A program made the position numbers and the translations under genes. A stretch of DNA of 64,000 nt from NCBI RefSeq assembly GCF_000427885.1, contig NZ_ATYW01000024.1:17338-81337 (forward strand), read 5' to 3'. The stretch's first letter is position 1; the number at the start of each line of letters is the position of its first letter. Origin of the DNA: Glycomyces tenuis DSM 44171. Its GTDB lineage: Bacteria; Actinomycetota; Actinomycetes; Mycobacteriales; Micromonosporaceae. Below, in pieces: positions 1 through 10,116 of this stretch. The notes under the pieces were generated by a model that was not told the origin of the DNA, did no database searches, and saw nothing but the letters and a program-made list of their open reading frames with translations.

Positions 1-961
1 GCTCCTCGGGCGGCATCGGGTACAGGTCGAGCTGGCGCACCGAGGCCGCGCCCTGCCGGTGGGCCACGCCCAGGCAGTCCGCGCCGGTGTCGCCGCCGCC
101 GATGATGACCACGTGCTTGCCGCGCGCGTCGATGGGCGCGAACGGGGCCTTGCCCGCCACGACCTGGTTGGCGCCGACGAGGTGCTCCATGGCCTGGTGG
201 ATCCCGGCGAGCTCGCGGCCGCTCTGGTCGGTCTCGCGGCCTTCGAGGGCGCCGACGGCCAGGATGACGGCGTCGTGGCGTTCGCGCAGGTCGTCGGCGG
301 ACAGGTCGAAGCCGACGTTGACGCCGCAGGCGAACTCCACCCCCTCGGCCCGCATCTGCGCCACGCGGCGGTCGATGTGGTGCTTCTCGAGCTTGAAGTC
401 GGGGATGCCGTAGCGCAGCAGGCCACCGGGCGCGTCATCGCGCTCGTAGACGGTGACGGCGTGTCCGGCGCGCGCCAGCTGCTGGGCGGCGGCCAGGCCG
501 GCCGGTCCCGAGCCGACGACGGCGACGGACTTGCCGGTGGACCGCTCGGCCGGGCGCGACACGACGTTCTGGTCGTCGAAGGCGCGGTCGATGATCTCGA
601 CCTCGATGTTCTTGATCGTCACCGGGTCGTCGCCGATGCCGAGCACGCAGGCGGCCTCGCACGGGGCGGGGCAGAGCCTGCCGGTGAACTCGGGGAAGTT
701 GTTGGTGGCGTGGAGCTGCTCGATCGCGGCGCCCCACTGGTCGGTGCGGGCCAGGTCGTTCCACTCCGGGATCCGGTTGCCCAGGGGGCAGCCGTTGTGG
801 CAGAACGGGATGCCGCAGTCCATGCACCTGGAGGCCTGGGCCTTGACCAGTTCGCCGTCGGCGCGCTCGTAGACCTCGCGGTTGTCGAGGACGCGCAGCG
901 GGATCGGCCGCTTCTTGGGCACTTGGCGGCCGTGTCGGAGGAATCCGCTCGGGTCAGGCAT
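1..961 (-). CDS. gltD: Glutamate synthase small subunit (partial, 3' end outside window)
   Basis: Small subunit of NADPH-dependent glutamate synthase. It passes electrons from NADPH through FAD and two 4Fe-4S clusters to GltB. About 320 N-terminal residues are visible, and the C-terminus lies beyond the left edge. The N-terminus carries the two cysteine clusters of the family: [13 protein letters not shown], then CPAPCEAAC about 45 residues later. An FAD-binding [11 protein letters not shown] motif near residue 150 and a second dinucleotide motif, [11 protein letters not shown], near residue 290 follow. The ATG overlaps the end of gltB by 8 nt, so the two are co-transcribed and probably translationally coupled. 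There is no sign of damage in the visible part. Confidence 0.96.
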   Translation of the reverse strand, partial: MPDPSGFLRHGRQVPKKRPIPLRVLDNREVYERADGELVKAQASRCMDCGIPFCHNGCPLGNRIPEWNDLARTDQWGAAIEQLHATNNFPEFTGRLCPAPCEAACVLGIGDDPVTIKNIEVEIIDRAFDDQNVVSRPAERSTGKSVAVVGSGPAGLAAAQQLARAGHAVTVYERDDAPGGLLRYGIPDFKLEKHHIDRRVAQMRAEGVEFACGVNVGFDLSADDLRERHDAVILAVGALEGRETDQSGRELAGIHQAMEHLVGANQVVAGKAPFAPIDARGKHVVIIGGGDTGADCLGVAHRQGAASVRQLDLYPMPPEE

Positions 962-3900
962 GCTGCGCCTCCTTCTCTTGTTCCTGGGCGGCGAGCACGG
1001 CCTTGTACTCGGTGGGAATGACCTTGGTGAAGCCGCCGGCGGCCTTGGGCCAGTTGCCGAGCAGCTCGGCGGCCACGGCCGAGCCGGTGGCGCGGCCGTG
1101 GCGCAGCAGCAGGTTGTGCACCAGGTCGATGTCGGCGGCGCCGAGCTCGTCGAGGTCGACCAGCGCGGTGTTGGTGCGGCCCTCGTCCAGGCGCCACACG
1201 TAGGCGACGCCGCCGGACATGCCGGCGGCGAAGTTGCGTCCGGTGGGCCCGAGGACGAGGACGGTGCCGCCGGTCATGTACTCGCAGCCGTGGTCGCCGA
1301 CGCCTTCGACGACGGCGACGGCCCCGGAGTTGCGGACGGCGAAGCGCTCGCCGACCTTGCCGCGGATGTAGACCTCGCCGGAGGTGGCGCCGTAGAGGAT
1401 GGTGTTCCCGGCGATGATGTTGTCCTCGGCGCGGAAGGGCGCCCCGGCGTCGGGCCGCACCACGATGCGGCCGCCCGAGAGGCCCTTGGCGAGGTAGTCG
1501 TTGGCGTCGCCGACGAGCTTGAACGTGGCCCCGCGGGTGAGGAAGGCCCCGAAGGACTGCCCGGCGGTGCCGCGGAAGACCAGGTCGACCGAGCCGTCCG
1601 GCAGGCCCTCGCGGTGGGCGCGGCTGACCGCGGCGCCCAGGAGCGCGCCGACCGAGCGGTCGGTGTTGCGGATCGCGAGCTCGGCGGCGACGGTGCGGCC
1701 CTCCTCGATGGCGGGCCTGGCGATCTCGACCAGCTCGGCGCCCAGGGTCCGCTCGACCTCGTGGTCCTGCTCGCGGACGCGGACGCGCGGGCCCTCGACG
1801 GGCGCGGCGATGACGTTCGACAGGTCGATGCGGGCGGCCTTGCGGCCCTCCCCGGGGATCTGGCGCAGCCGCTCGACGTTGCCGACGGCCTCGTCGAGGG
1901 AGCGGTAGCCGAGGGCGGCGAGCAGCTCGCGGACCTCTTGGGCGATGTAGCGGAAGAAGTTGACCACGTGCTCGGCCTGGCCGTTGTAGCGCTCGCGCAG
2001 GATCGGGTCCTGGGAGGCCACGCCCACCGGGCAGGTGTCGAGGTGGCACACGCGCATCATGACGCATCCGGCGACGACCAGCGGCGCGGTGGCGAAGCCG
2101 TAGCCCTCGGCGCCGAGGAGCGCGGCGATGACCACGTCGCGGCCGGTCTTCATCGCGCCGTCCACCTCGACCTTGACGCGGTCGCGCAGGCCGTTGCGGA
2201 TGAGGGTCTGCTGGGCCTCGGCGAGGCCGATCTCCCAGGGCGTCCCGGCGTGCTTGACCGAGTTGGCCGGGGCCGCGCCGGTGCCGCCGTCGTGGCCGGA
2301 GATGAGGATCGTGTCGGCCTTGGCCTTGGAGACGCCCGCGGCGACGGTGCCGACGCCGACTTCGCTGACGAGCTTCACGTGGACCTCGGCGTCGCCGCCT
2401 CCGGCGTGCTTGAGGTCGTGGATGAGCTGCGCGAGGTCCTCGATCGAGTAGATGTCGTGGTGCGGCGGCGGGCTGATGAGCCCCACGCCCGGCGTGGCGT
2501 TGCGGGTCTTCGCGATCCACGGGTGGACCTTCTTGCCCGACAGCTGGCCGCCCTCGCCGGGCTTGGCGCCCTGGGCCATCTTGATCTGGATGGCGTCGGC
2601 CGTGGCCAGGTACTCGCTGGTGACGCCGAAGCGGCCGGAGGCGACCTGCTTGATGGCGCTGCGCCGCTCGGGGTCGTAGAGGCGGTCGACGTCCTCGCCG
2701 CCCTCGCCGGAGTTCGAGCGCCCGCCGAGACGGTTCATGGCGATCGCGAGGGTCTCGTGCGCCTCCTGGGAGAGCGCGCCGTAGGACATGGCGCCGGTGT
2801 GGAACCGCTTGACGATGTCCTCGACCGGTTCGACCTCGTCGACCGGGATCGGCTCCCGTGAGGCGGTGTCGAAGTCGAGCATGCCGCGCAGGAGACCCGA
2901 GTCGGCCGCCAGGGAGTTGACCTTCTCGGTGTAGCGCTTGAAGACGTCGTACTGGCCGGACTTGGTGGCGTGCTGGAGCAGGAACACCGTCTCGGGGTTG
3001 AACAGGTGGATCTCGCCGTCGCGGCGCCACTGGTAGTCGCCGCCGGGCGGCAACGGCTGGACGGGGTCGACGGCCCGCTCGTAGGCGCGGCGGTGCCGTT
3101 CGGCGACCTCCTTGCTGAGCGTCTGGAGGCCGATGCCGCCGATGCGGGAGTCGGTGCCCTTGAAGTAGCGGCCGACGAAGTCGGCGTCGAGGCCAACGGC
3201 CTCGAAGACCTGGGCGCCGGTGTAGGAGGCGATGGTGGAGATGCCCATCTTGGACATCACCTTGAGCACGCCCTTGCACAGGCCCTCGATGTAGTTGCGC
3301 ACGGCCTGGGCGGGCTCGGCGTCGATGACGCCGGAGTCGCACAGTTCCTCGATGGAGTCGAACGCGAGGTACGGGTTGACGGCGGCGGCGCCGTAGCCGA
3401 GGAGGACCGCGGCGTGGTGGACGGTGCGGCAGTCGCCGGTCTCGACCAGGAGCGCGACCTTGGTGCGGGTCTGCTCGCGCACCAGGTGCTGATGGACGGC
3501 GGCGGTGAGCAGCAGCGAGGGGATCGGCGCGAGGTCGGCCGTGGAGTCGCGGTCGGACAGCACCAGGATGCGCACGCCGTCCTCGATGGCCTCGGAGACG
3601 TGGCGGCAGATCTCGGTCAGGCGGTCCTTCATGCCGCGCGAGCCGTGGCGGACCTTGTAGACGCCGGAAACGCGCACGGCCTTGAAGCCGGGCATGTCGC
3701 CGTCGTCGTCGATGTGGAGGATCTTGGCGAGCTCGTCGTTGTCGAGGACGGGGCGGGCCAGCTCGATCTGGCGGCACGAGTGCGGCCCGGGCTCGAGGAT
3801 GTTCCCTTCGGGGCCGATCATGGTGCCCAGGGCGGTGACCAGCTGCTCGCGGATGGCGTCGAGCGGCGGGTTGGTGACCTGCGCGAACAGCTGCGTGAAG

Positions 3901-5438
3901 TAGTCGTACAGCAGCTTGGGGCGCTTGGACAGGCCCGCGACGGGCGTGTCCGAGCCCATGGAGACGACCGGCTCGGCGCCGGAGGCGGCCATGGGCGCGA
4001 GGATGAGGCGCAGCTCCTCGTCGGTGTAGCCGAAGGTGAGCTGGCGGCGGCGCACCGACTCGGCGGTGTAGGTGACGTGCTCGCGCTCGGGCAGCTCCTC
4101 GAGCCGGATGAGCCCGGCGTGGAGCCAGTCGCCGTAGGCGTGCTCGCCGGCGAGCTCGTCCTTGATCTCCTCGTCGTCGACGATGCGGCCGGCGGCCGTG
4201 TCGACCAGGAACATGCGGCCGGGCGTCAGGCGGCCCTTCTCGGCGACCTGGCTGGGCTCGAAGTCGACGACGCCGGCCTCGGAGGCGAGGACGACGAGGT
4301 CGTCGGTGGTGCGCCACCAGCGGGCGGGGCGCAGACCGTTGCGGTCGAGGACGGCGCCGATCTGGGTGCCGTCGGTGAAGCAGACCGCGGCCGGGCCGTC
4401 CCACGGCTCCATGATCGCGGCGTGGTAACGGTAGAAGTCGCGCCGCTTGGGGTCCATGGTCGCGTTGTGTTCCCAGGCCTCGGGCATCATCATGAGCATC
4501 GCGTGGGGCAGGCTCCGCCCGCCCAGGTGCAGCAGCTCGACGACCTCGTCGAACGCGAGGGAGTCGGAGCCGCCGGGCGTGTTGACCGGGAACAGGCGCC
4601 GCAGGCGCCCGGGCAGGTGCTCGCTGGCGAGCTCGGCCTGGCGGGCGGTCATCCAGTTGCGGTTGCCGCGGATCGTGTTGATCTCTCCGTTGTGGGCGAC
4701 CATCCGGAACGGGTGGGCCAGCGGCCAGGACGGGAAGGTGTTCGTGGAGAAGCGGGAGTGGACCAGAGCGATGGCGCTGACGAGCCGCTCGTCGCGCAGG
4801 TCGGGATAGAACTGCGGCACCTGGGCGGGGGTCAGCATGCCCTTGTACACGATGGTGCGGGCGGAGAGGCCGACGATGGCGGCGCCGTCGAGCCGGCGCT
4901 CGCGGATCTCGCGCTCGGCCTGCTTGCGCACGGCGTAGGCGAGCCGGTCGAGCTCGATCCCGGCCGCGGCCTCGTCCTCGGCGGCGAGGAAGACCTGGCT
5001 GACGCTCGGCATGGAGGCCAGGGCGCCGGCGCCGAGGCCGGCGGGGTCGACGGGCACCTCGCGCCAGCCGACGACGCGGCAGCCTTCGGCGACGGCGTAC
5101 TTCTCGACGATGGCGCGCGCGCGGGCGGCGGCGTCCTCGTCGTCGACGGGGGTGAAGACCAGCCCGGCGGCGTAGTGGCCGGGCGCGGGCAGGGTGAAAT
5201 CGACCACGTCGCGGTAGAAGGCGTCGGGGATCTGGAGCATGATGCCGGCGCCGTCGCCCGAGTCGGGATCGGGGGCGGTGGCGCCGCGGTGCTCCATGCG
5301 GACGAGAGCGGAGAGGCCGCGCTCGACTACGCTGTGGGCGGCCCGGCCTTGCATGTCCGCAACGAAGGCGACGCCGCAGGCGTCGTGTTCCCATTCGGGG
5401 CGGTAAAGACCTGGTTCGTTGTTCAGGGCAGAACGCAA
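954..5438 (-). CDS. gltB: Glutamate synthase large subunit
   Basis: Large subunit of glutamate synthase (2-oxoglutarate + glutamine + NADPH to 2 glutamate). I place the start at a TTG preceded by AAGGAGG with 6-nt spacing. Upstream in-frame starts give an Arg-rich tail unlike the family. With this start a 20-residue propeptide precedes Cys21 in EHDACGVAF, the N-terminal nucleophile of the class II glutaminase domain. Then come the central domain, the FMN-binding synthase domain ([11 protein letters not shown]), the 3Fe-4S cysteines in [15 protein letters not shown], and the C-terminal beta-helix GXGXG domain. At 1494 aa it has the normal family length. It is the first gene of an operon with gltD. 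Confidence 0.97.
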   Translation of the reverse strand: MRSALNNEPGLYRPEWEHDACGVAFVADMQGRAAHSVVERGLSALVRMEHRGATAPDPDSGDGAGIMLQIPDAFYRDVVDFTLPAPGHYAAGLVFTPVDDEDAAARARAIVEKYAVAEGCRVVGWREVPVDPAGLGAGALASMPSVSQVFLAAEDEAAAGIELDRLAYAVRKQAEREIRERRLDGAAIVGLSARTIVYKGMLTPAQVPQFYPDLRDERLVSAIALVHSRFSTNTFPSWPLAHPFRMVAHNGEINTIRGNRNWMTARQAELASEHLPGRLRRLFPVNTPGGSDSLAFDEVVELLHLGGRSLPHAMLMMMPEAWEHNATMDPKRRDFYRYHAAIMEPWDGPAAVCFTDGTQIGAVLDRNGLRPARWWRTTDDLVVLASEAGVVDFEPSQVAEKGRLTPGRMFLVDTAAGRIVDDEEIKDELAGEHAYGDWLHAGLIRLEELPEREHVTYTAESVRRRQLTFGYTDEELRLILAPMAASGAEPVVSMGSDTPVAGLSKRPKLLYDYFTQLFAQVTNPPLDAIREQLVTALGTMIGPEGNILEPGPHSCRQIELARPVLDNDELAKILHIDDDGDMPGFKAVRVSGVYKVRHGSRGMKDRLTEICRHVSEAIEDGVRILVLSDRDSTADLAPIPSLLLTAAVHQHLVREQTRTKVALLVETGDCRTVHHAAVLLGYGAAAVNPYLAFDSIEELCDSGVIDAEPAQAVRNYIEGLCKGVLKVMSKMGISTIASYTGAQVFEAVGLDADFVGRYFKGTDSRIGGIGLQTLSKEVAERHRRAYERAVDPVQPLPPGGDYQWRRDGEIHLFNPETVFLLQHATKSGQYDVFKRYTEKVNSLAADSGLLRGMLDFDTASREPIPVDEVEPVEDIVKRFHTGAMSYGALSQEAHETLAIAMNRLGGRSNSGEGGEDVDRLYDPERRSAIKQVASGRFGVTSEYLATADAIQIKMAQGAKPGEGGQLSGKKVHPWIAKTRNATPGVGLISPPPHHDIYSIEDLAQLIHDLKHAGGGDAEVHVKLVSEVGVGTVAAGVSKAKADTILISGHDGGTGAAPANSVKHAGTPWEIGLAEAQQTLIRNGLRDRVKVEVDGAMKTGRDVVIAALLGAEGYGFATAPLVVAGCVMMRVCHLDTCPVGVASQDPILRERYNGQAEHVVNFFRYIAQEVRELLAALGYRSLDEAVGNVERLRQIPGEGRKAARIDLSNVIAAPVEGPRVRVREQDHEVERTLGAELVEIARPAIEEGRTVAAELAIRNTDRSVGALLGAAVSRAHREGLPDGSVDLVFRGTAGQSFGAFLTRGATFKLVGDANDYLAKGLSGGRIVVRPDAGAPFRAEDNIIAGNTILYGATSGEVYIRGKVGERFAVRNSGAVAVVEGVGDHGCEYMTGGTVLVLGPTGRNFAAGMSGGVAYVWRLDEGRTNTALVDLDELGAADIDLVHNLLLRHGRATGSAVAAELLGNWPKAAGGFTKVIPTEYKAVLAAQEQEKEAQHA

Positions 5439-5922
5439 CCTTGGCCTCCTTCGTCGTCGAGGGCTCCAGCTCGTGGGGCGCTGGAACACGGCGGTATTTC
5501 ATACGGGACGACGTCGGCCCGAAAGAATGCAAAGTGTCAGACGAGTGTAATGCATCGCTCATCTAGCGGACACCATCGTCCTACTATCCGAGCAGCTCCG
5601 GCCGTTTTCCGCCCGCGTGTCGCGCCCACTGCCCGATCGTGCCGTCATGGGCGTGTAACGCGTGTTTTACGAGTGGGATCGGCGCGCGGCGGCATTGCGG
5701 CCAATGGTTAGAGTGTTGTGATCGCACGGCGCCCATCACCGTGATCGAGGCACCTGCCGTGGTGGAACCGGCTAGCCGCCCCTGGCACTCCAGGGTGAAA
5801 CCTGTCGGTCCCCCCTGGGAGGGTCATGGCGACGTTCGCAAGCCACCCCTGGCACAGCCATGGCGACAGCCGCCGACCATCGTCGGCACTGCAACAGTAC
5901 GTTTTCAAGGAGCTATTCACCA
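5439..5922. promoter_or_regulatory. Divergent intergenic region between gltB and a secreted-protein gene
   Basis: A 484-nt stretch without a convincing gene. The gltB-proximal half is relatively AT-rich (about 5490-5600) and must carry the gltB promoter; TTACACT on the minus strand (about 5550) could be a -10 element, but I see no clear -35. The half next to the plus-strand gene is filled by degenerate 33-35-bp tandem repeats (separate entry). Short frames here contain repeat-derived sequence and do not look like proteins. No tRNA or riboswitch is recognisable. Confidence 0.5.
5749..5884 (+). repeat. Degenerate 33-35-bp tandem repeat array, copy C
   Basis: Four diverged units start at 5749, 5784, 5817 and 5851. 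Most begin GGCAC or GGG and contain a core like CATGGCGACGTTCGCAAGCC. A fifth GGCACT begins at 5885. The units match in length and core the arrays upstream of rel (13614) and pgsA (36177). The array ends about 40 nt before the next start codon and has the same orientation as that gene. This copy is the most diverged of the three. Confidence 0.6.
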
Positions 5923-6840
5923 ATGACCTATCCCCCACCCGGCGGTAACCCTCCGCCCCCTGGTTACGGCCAGCAGCCTCAGCAGCCGGGATTTCCCCCG
6001 CAGCAGGGTGGGTACGCCCCGCAGCAGCCCGGCTACGGCCAGCAGCAGCCCGGGTACCCGCCGCCTCAGCAGCCCGGCGGCGGTTACGGCGCTCCCCCGC
6101 CGCCCATGCCTCCGGCGCCGAGCGGCGGCAAGGGCGGCGGCTTCACCGCCAAGATCCTGGGCGCCGTCGGCACCATCGTGGTGATCGGCATCGTCATCGC
6201 CGTGCGCGTCTTCATGAACGACAGCGGCTCGAGCGACGACGCCGGCGACACGACGCTCAGCAACGAGGAGGCCGAGGCGGCCGAGCAGGCCCAAGAGGGC
6301 GACTGCATGCCGCAGGAGCCCGGTGTCGCCACCGACGCCGACTTCATCGTCGAGTGCTCCGACCCGTCGGCGTTCTGGACCATCACGACGGTCGACAACG
6401 AGGCGAGCGTCATGATCTCCGGCGGCGACGTCATGGACGTCGCGGACGCGCAGGGCATCTGCGGCGAGAACGTGGCCTCGCGGATCCCCGGCCAGCCGTG
6501 GACCGACTACAACTTCGTGTACGACCAGACGACCAGCATGACCGACCAGTTCTTCTGCCTGGAGGCCATCCAGGAGCCGAACGAGTCGGACCAGCTCCCC
6601 AAGACGCCGGACGTGGGCGACTGCTTCGACGACTCGAGCGACTGGTGGACCGTCGACTGCAGCTCGGCCAGCGCGGTGTACGAGGTCGTCGACGCGATCC
6701 CGGTCGACCCGCCCGTCGAGATGACCGACGCGGACGCCGAGGCCGAGGCGGCCAACTGCTCCGGCGGCGCCTACTACTGGCCGGTCACCGACCTGCTGGG
6801 GCGCACCGGCGGCATCATCTGCGCCGACGACGCCGTCTAG
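5923..6840 (+). CDS. Membrane-anchored secreted protein with Pro/Gln/Gly-rich N-terminus
   Basis: 305 aa. An ATG with AAGGAG 10 nt upstream sets the start. Residues 1-75 are a disordered cytoplasmic tail of Pro, Gly, Gln and Tyr (repeats such as PGYGQQQPGYPP). One transmembrane helix follows (about 80-100). The rest is an acidic extracytoplasmic region with several Cys that probably form disulfides (GDCMPQEPG, VECSD, GICGEN, FFCLEA, DCFDDS, VDCSS, ANCSGG, IICADD). The layout resembles the actinobacterial LppU/SCO3897-like proteins, an assignment from architecture only. The next gene has the same plan, so the two may be ancient paralogues. Function unknown. Confidence 0.85.
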   Translation: MTYPPPGGNPPPPGYGQQPQQPGFPPQQGGYAPQQPGYGQQQPGYPPPQQPGGGYGAPPPPMPPAPSGGKGGGFTAKILGAVGTIVVIGIVIAVRVFMNDSGSSDDAGDTTLSNEEAEAAEQAQEGDCMPQEPGVATDADFIVECSDPSAFWTITTVDNEASVMISGGDVMDVADAQGICGENVASRIPGQPWTDYNFVYDQTTSMTDQFFCLEAIQEPNESDQLPKTPDVGDCFDDSSDWWTVDCSSASAVYEVVDAIPVDPPVEMTDADAEAEAANCSGGAYYWPVTDLLGRTGGIICADDAV

Positions 6841-6915
6841 CAGAGCCGGGCATGCGGGCCGTTTCGGTCTTCGATGAGGCGGCCCGCACCGCTGTCGTCA
6901 GCACCGTGTGCTGAC

Positions 6916-6977
6916 CGCGAAAACGACCGGGGCGGCCCCGATTCCGCGGAATCGGGGCCGCCCCGGTCGTTTTCGCG
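6916..6977. terminator. Perfect 62-bp palindrome, probable bidirectional terminator
   Basis: Two 31-nt arms are exact reverse complements with no spacer, centred between 6946 and 6947 on CCGCGG. The outer part contains AAAA on one side and TTTT on the other, within CGCGAAAACGACC and its complement. It lies 75 nt after the preceding stop codon. As RNA it would form an exceptionally stable hairpin on either strand. Termination is the simplest reading. Confidence 0.75.
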
Positions 6978-7055
6978 TGAGTCGCACGCGCCTCATATGA
7001 TTGACCGTGGGCCTCAGTCCACGCCCCTGCCCGGCGCGATGCAACGGAGAACCAC

Positions 7056-7823
7056 ATGAGCTACCCGCCCCCGAACCCCTATGACCCGGGTCAGCAGCAG
7101 CCCGGGTACGGCCAGCCCTCGCAGCCCCAGCACTTCAACACCGACGCCGACCCCTACGCCCGCCCCGACTCGTACGGCCAGCCGTCCTACGGCCAGCCCG
7201 GCTACCCGACGAACCCGCCGATGAGCGTCGCGCCCGGCAGCGTGCCCCCCAACCAGGGGTACCCGACGACGGGGCAGGCGTTCCAGCCGGGGCAGCCCGC
7301 GCCCGCGCCGCCGAGCGGATCGTCGAACACGCCGCTGATCGCGACCCTCATCGTCGTGGTCGTGGCCATCGCGGCCGGGGCGATCATCATCGGCATGACC
7401 TTCGGCGGCGATGAGGAGGAGGACCCGGTCATCGCCGACGACGCCACCAGCGAGTCGGCGAGCCCCTCCGAAGAAGAGGAGACGACCGAGGACGAGCCCA
7501 GCCCCGAGGAGACGACCACCGACCCCGACGAGGCCGTCTACCGCGCGCCCGAGGTCGACGAGTGCATCGAGAACGTCGAAGAGGGCTTCTACGTCGTCCC
7601 CTGCGACTCCGAGACCGCCTACTGGCTGGTGCTCCACATCGCACAGAGCCCCGAGGACCCCGACCCCGAGGACGAGTGGCACGCGGTCGCGGCCAACGAC
7701 GCCTGCGAGGGCTACGAGTGGGACCAGTACTACTTCACCGACACCGCCGTGTCGGCCGGTCGCGAGTGGGACCCCGAGATCGACTCGATCACCGCGATCT
7801 ACTGCGTCCAGCGCGTGGAGTGA
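7056..7823 (+). CDS. Membrane-anchored secreted protein with Pro/Gln-rich N-terminus (second of pair)
   Basis: 255 aa with the same plan as the preceding protein. Residues 1-90 are a Pro/Gly/Gln/Tyr-rich cytoplasmic tail, and 93-113 are one hydrophobic helix (LIATLIVVVVAIAAGAIIIG). A Glu/Thr/Ser-rich acidic linker (about 118-160) leads to a small C-terminal domain with four Cys (DECIEN, VPCDSE, DACEGY, IYCVQ). The shared C-terminal pattern suggests a family with the upstream gene; the linker is longer here and the folded part shorter. A GGAG lies 8 nt before the ATG. Role unknown; an envelope function is likely from topology. Confidence 0.82.
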   Translation: MSYPPPNPYDPGQQQPGYGQPSQPQHFNTDADPYARPDSYGQPSYGQPGYPTNPPMSVAPGSVPPNQGYPTTGQAFQPGQPAPAPPSGSSNTPLIATLIVVVVAIAAGAIIIGMTFGGDEEEDPVIADDATSESASPSEEEETTEDEPSPEETTTDPDEAVYRAPEVDECIENVEEGFYVVPCDSETAYWLVLHIAQSPEDPDPEDEWHAVAANDACEGYEWDQYYFTDTAVSAGREWDPEIDSITAIYCVQRVE

Positions 7824-7883
7824 CGAACGGGGCGCGCATTCGCTCCTTCGCCGGTGTCGCCCGCGCGCGGTTAGGATCGATCC

Positions 7884-8828
7884 ATGTCGCTGCGTTCGCA
7901 AGAGGTCGATCTCTTCGAGGCCTCCAGGGCACGCCTGGGGGCCATCGCCTACCGCCTGCTCGGCTCCGCGAGTGAGGCCGAGGACGCCGTCCAGGAGACC
8001 TTCCTCCGCTGGGACGCCGCCGACCGGGACCAGATCGAGGTGCCCGAGGCGTGGCTGACCAAGGTGCTCACCAACCTGTGCCTGACGCAGCTGACCTCGG
8101 CGCGGGCCAGGCGGGAGGCCTATGTGGGCGAGTGGCTGCCCGAGCCGGTCCTCGACGGCGACCCGATGCTCGGCCCGGCCGACACCGCCGAGCAGCGCGA
8201 GTCGGTGTCCCTCGCCATGCTCCTGCTCATGGAGCGGCTCTCCCCCAACGAGCGCGCCGTCTACGTCCTGCGCGAGGTCTTCGCCTACCCGCACGCCGAG
8301 ATCGCCGAGATCCTCGACGTCACCGAGGCCGGCAGCCAGCAGACCTACCACCGCGCCAAGCGGCACATCGCCGACGGCCGCTCCCGCGCCGAGATCGATC
8401 CGGCCGCGGCCCGGCGCGTCGTCGAGGAGTTCCTCGCCGCCGCCGCCACCGGGCAGACCGAGCCGCTGCTCAAGCTCCTGACCGACGACGCGATCAGCAT
8501 CGGCGACGGCGGCGGCAAGGTCCCCGCACGCGCCAAGGTCGTGGTCGGCGCCTTGGAGGTGGCGAAGTTCATACGCGGCCTGTTCAAGCCCTCCGCGGGC
8601 AAACGCGACATGCTCGGCGGCAGGCCCGCCGTCTACGCCGCGGTCGTCAACGGCGAGGCGGCGGCGCTGGCCGTCGTCGACGGCCGGGTCGTCGGCGTCA
8701 TGTCGCTGGAGTGGACACCCGAGGGCATCAGCGGGGTCCGCAACCAGGTCAACCCGGACAAGCTCGACCGCATCACGCGCCGGTGGACGGCGTCCGACCA
8801 CGGGGAGCCGCTGCTGCACGCCTGGTGA
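7884..8828 (+). CDS. ECF41-type RNA polymerase sigma factor with SnoaL-like C-terminal domain
   Basis: 314 aa. Sigma-2 (about 10-75) and sigma-4 (about 110-160) regions are followed by a ~150-residue NTF2/SnoaL-like extension. All three ECF41 signatures are present: WLPEP at 84-88 in the linker, DGGGK at 208-212 and NPDKL at 290-294. In this group the fused domain modulates sigma activity and there is no classical anti-sigma factor; none is encoded nearby. ECF41 genes usually sit next to an oxidoreductase, decarboxylase or epimerase gene, and the next gene here is an oxidoreductase. TAGGAT lies 6 nt before the ATG, so the mRNA is probably leaderless. Confidence 0.93.
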   Translation: MSLRSQEVDLFEASRARLGAIAYRLLGSASEAEDAVQETFLRWDAADRDQIEVPEAWLTKVLTNLCLTQLTSARARREAYVGEWLPEPVLDGDPMLGPADTAEQRESVSLAMLLLMERLSPNERAVYVLREVFAYPHAEIAEILDVTEAGSQQTYHRAKRHIADGRSRAEIDPAAARRVVEEFLAAAATGQTEPLLKLLTDDAISIGDGGGKVPARAKVVVGALEVAKFIRGLFKPSAGKRDMLGGRPAVYAAVVNGEAAALAVVDGRVVGVMSLEWTPEGISGVRNQVNPDKLDRITRRWTASDHGEPLLHAW

Positions 8829-8920
8829 CGCCCATGTGACTGTCTTCATACCCCGCGCCTGTCAGGAATCGCGCCGCCGTCCGGTTCAGGAGGTGCACAC
8901 GCCAAGACAGGAGCAGCACC

Positions 8921-10114
8921 ATGAAGCACCGCATCGTCGTCCTCGGAGCCGGATACGCCGGGGCCATCGCCGCCGGTCGACTCGCCAAGCGGCTGAGCCG
9001 CGAGGATGTGCACATCACTCTCGTCAACGCCGAACCCGACTTCGTGGAGCGGGTCCGCATGCACCAGCTGGTCGCCGGCCAGGACCTCAAGCCGCGCCCG
9101 CTCGCCGACATGTTCGCGGGCACCGGCGTCGAGCTGCGACTCGCGAAGGTCACGGCGGTCGACGCCGACCGCAAGGCCGTCGCCGTCATAGACGCGGACG
9201 GCTCCGCCGAACTCGCCTACGACACGCTCGTCTACGCGCTCGGCAGCGGCTGGAACGACCAGGACGTCCCCGGTACCGCCGAGCACGCCCACCAGATCGC
9301 CGGCCGGTCCGGCGCGCTGCGCCTGCGCGAACGGCTCGCCCGTCTCGAGGCCGGGAAGACCGTGACCGTCGTCGGCGGCGGGCTCACCGGCATCGAGGCG
9401 GTGACCGAGCTCGCCGAGGCCCGGCCGGACCTGAACGTGGCCATCGCGGTCCGCGGCGAGTTCGGTGACTGGCTCTCGCCGAAGGGCCGGGAGCACCTGC
9501 GCAAGGTCGCCGACCGGCTCGGCATCGCCGTTCACGAGCACGCCGCCGTGACCACGGTCGAGACCGACGCCGTCAGGACCGAGGACGGGACGGTCCCCTC
9601 GGCGGTCACGGTGTGGACCACCGGCTTCGCGGTGCACCCGATCGCCGCGGCGTCCACGATGAAGGTGACCGACCGAGGTCAGATCGTCGTTGACGGCACC
9701 ATGCGCTCGGTCTCGCATCCGGACGTGTACGCCGTCGGCGACGCCGGGTTCGCGATCGGCGCGAAGGGCAGGCCGCTGCGGATGTCGTGCGCCTCGGGCA
9801 TCCCGATGGCCTGGCAGGCGGCCGACGCGATCGCCGCGCGGCTGACCGGCGGGAAGCTCCCGAACGCGCCGCTGCGGTACGTCAACCAGTGCATCTCGCT
9901 GGGCCGCAGGGAGGGCCTGATCCAGTACGTGACCGCCGACGACAGGGCCGTGAACGCCACGCTCCGGGGCCGCGCGGCCGCGGTCTACAAGGAGCTGGTC
10001 TGCAAGGGCGCGGCCTGGAGCGCGGCCCACCCGACCCTGGGCATGCCGGTGCGCCGCAGGCGGGTCGCCGAGCGGCGGGCCGAGACGGGCTCGAGCGTCG
10101 AGGCGATCGCCTAG
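8921..10114 (+). CDS. FAD/NAD(P)-dependent oxidoreductase (NDH-2-like), probable ECF41 partner
   Basis: 397 aa pyridine-nucleotide-disulfide oxidoreductase family member. The N-terminal FAD motif is VLGAGYAGAIAAGRLA. A second NAD(P) motif, TVVGGGLTGIEAVTELA, is near residue 150, and the FAD-ribityl contact VYAVGDAG is near 270. There is no CxxxxC redox pair, which puts it with type II NADH dehydrogenase-like enzymes rather than disulfide reductases. AGGAG lies 7 nt before the ATG. Its position after the sigma factor suggests it is a target of that sigma factor. I did not find an unambiguous ECF41 promoter in the 92-nt gap. Confidence 0.88.
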   Translation: MKHRIVVLGAGYAGAIAAGRLAKRLSREDVHITLVNAEPDFVERVRMHQLVAGQDLKPRPLADMFAGTGVELRLAKVTAVDADRKAVAVIDADGSAELAYDTLVYALGSGWNDQDVPGTAEHAHQIAGRSGALRLRERLARLEAGKTVTVVGGGLTGIEAVTELAEARPDLNVAIAVRGEFGDWLSPKGREHLRKVADRLGIAVHEHAAVTTVETDAVRTEDGTVPSAVTVWTTGFAVHPIAAASTMKVTDRGQIVVDGTMRSVSHPDVYAVGDAGFAIGAKGRPLRMSCASGIPMAWQAADAIAARLTGGKLPNAPLRYVNQCISLGRREGLIQYVTADDRAVNATLRGRAAAVYKELVCKGAAWSAAHPTLGMPVRRRRVAERRAETGSSVEAIA

Positions 10115-10116
10115 CG

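Noticed and set aside
619..5562. Very long frames antisense or out of phase to gltBD (for example 1647 codons on the minus strand and 913 codons on the plus strand)
   Set aside because: They mirror GltB/GltD in other frames, are extremely Arg/Gly/Asp/Val-rich and lack any domain. GltB and GltD themselves are unmistakable.
5708..5938. Minus-strand 76-residue frame in the gltB upstream region
   Set aside because: Lies entirely in the degenerate tandem repeats and has repeat-derived composition.
8830..8920. ECF41 promoter (TGTCA ... CGTC) before the oxidoreductase
   Set aside because: TGTCA at about 8870 and CGTC at about 8888 are present, but the spacing is several bases shorter than the published ECF41 pattern, so I do not annotate it.
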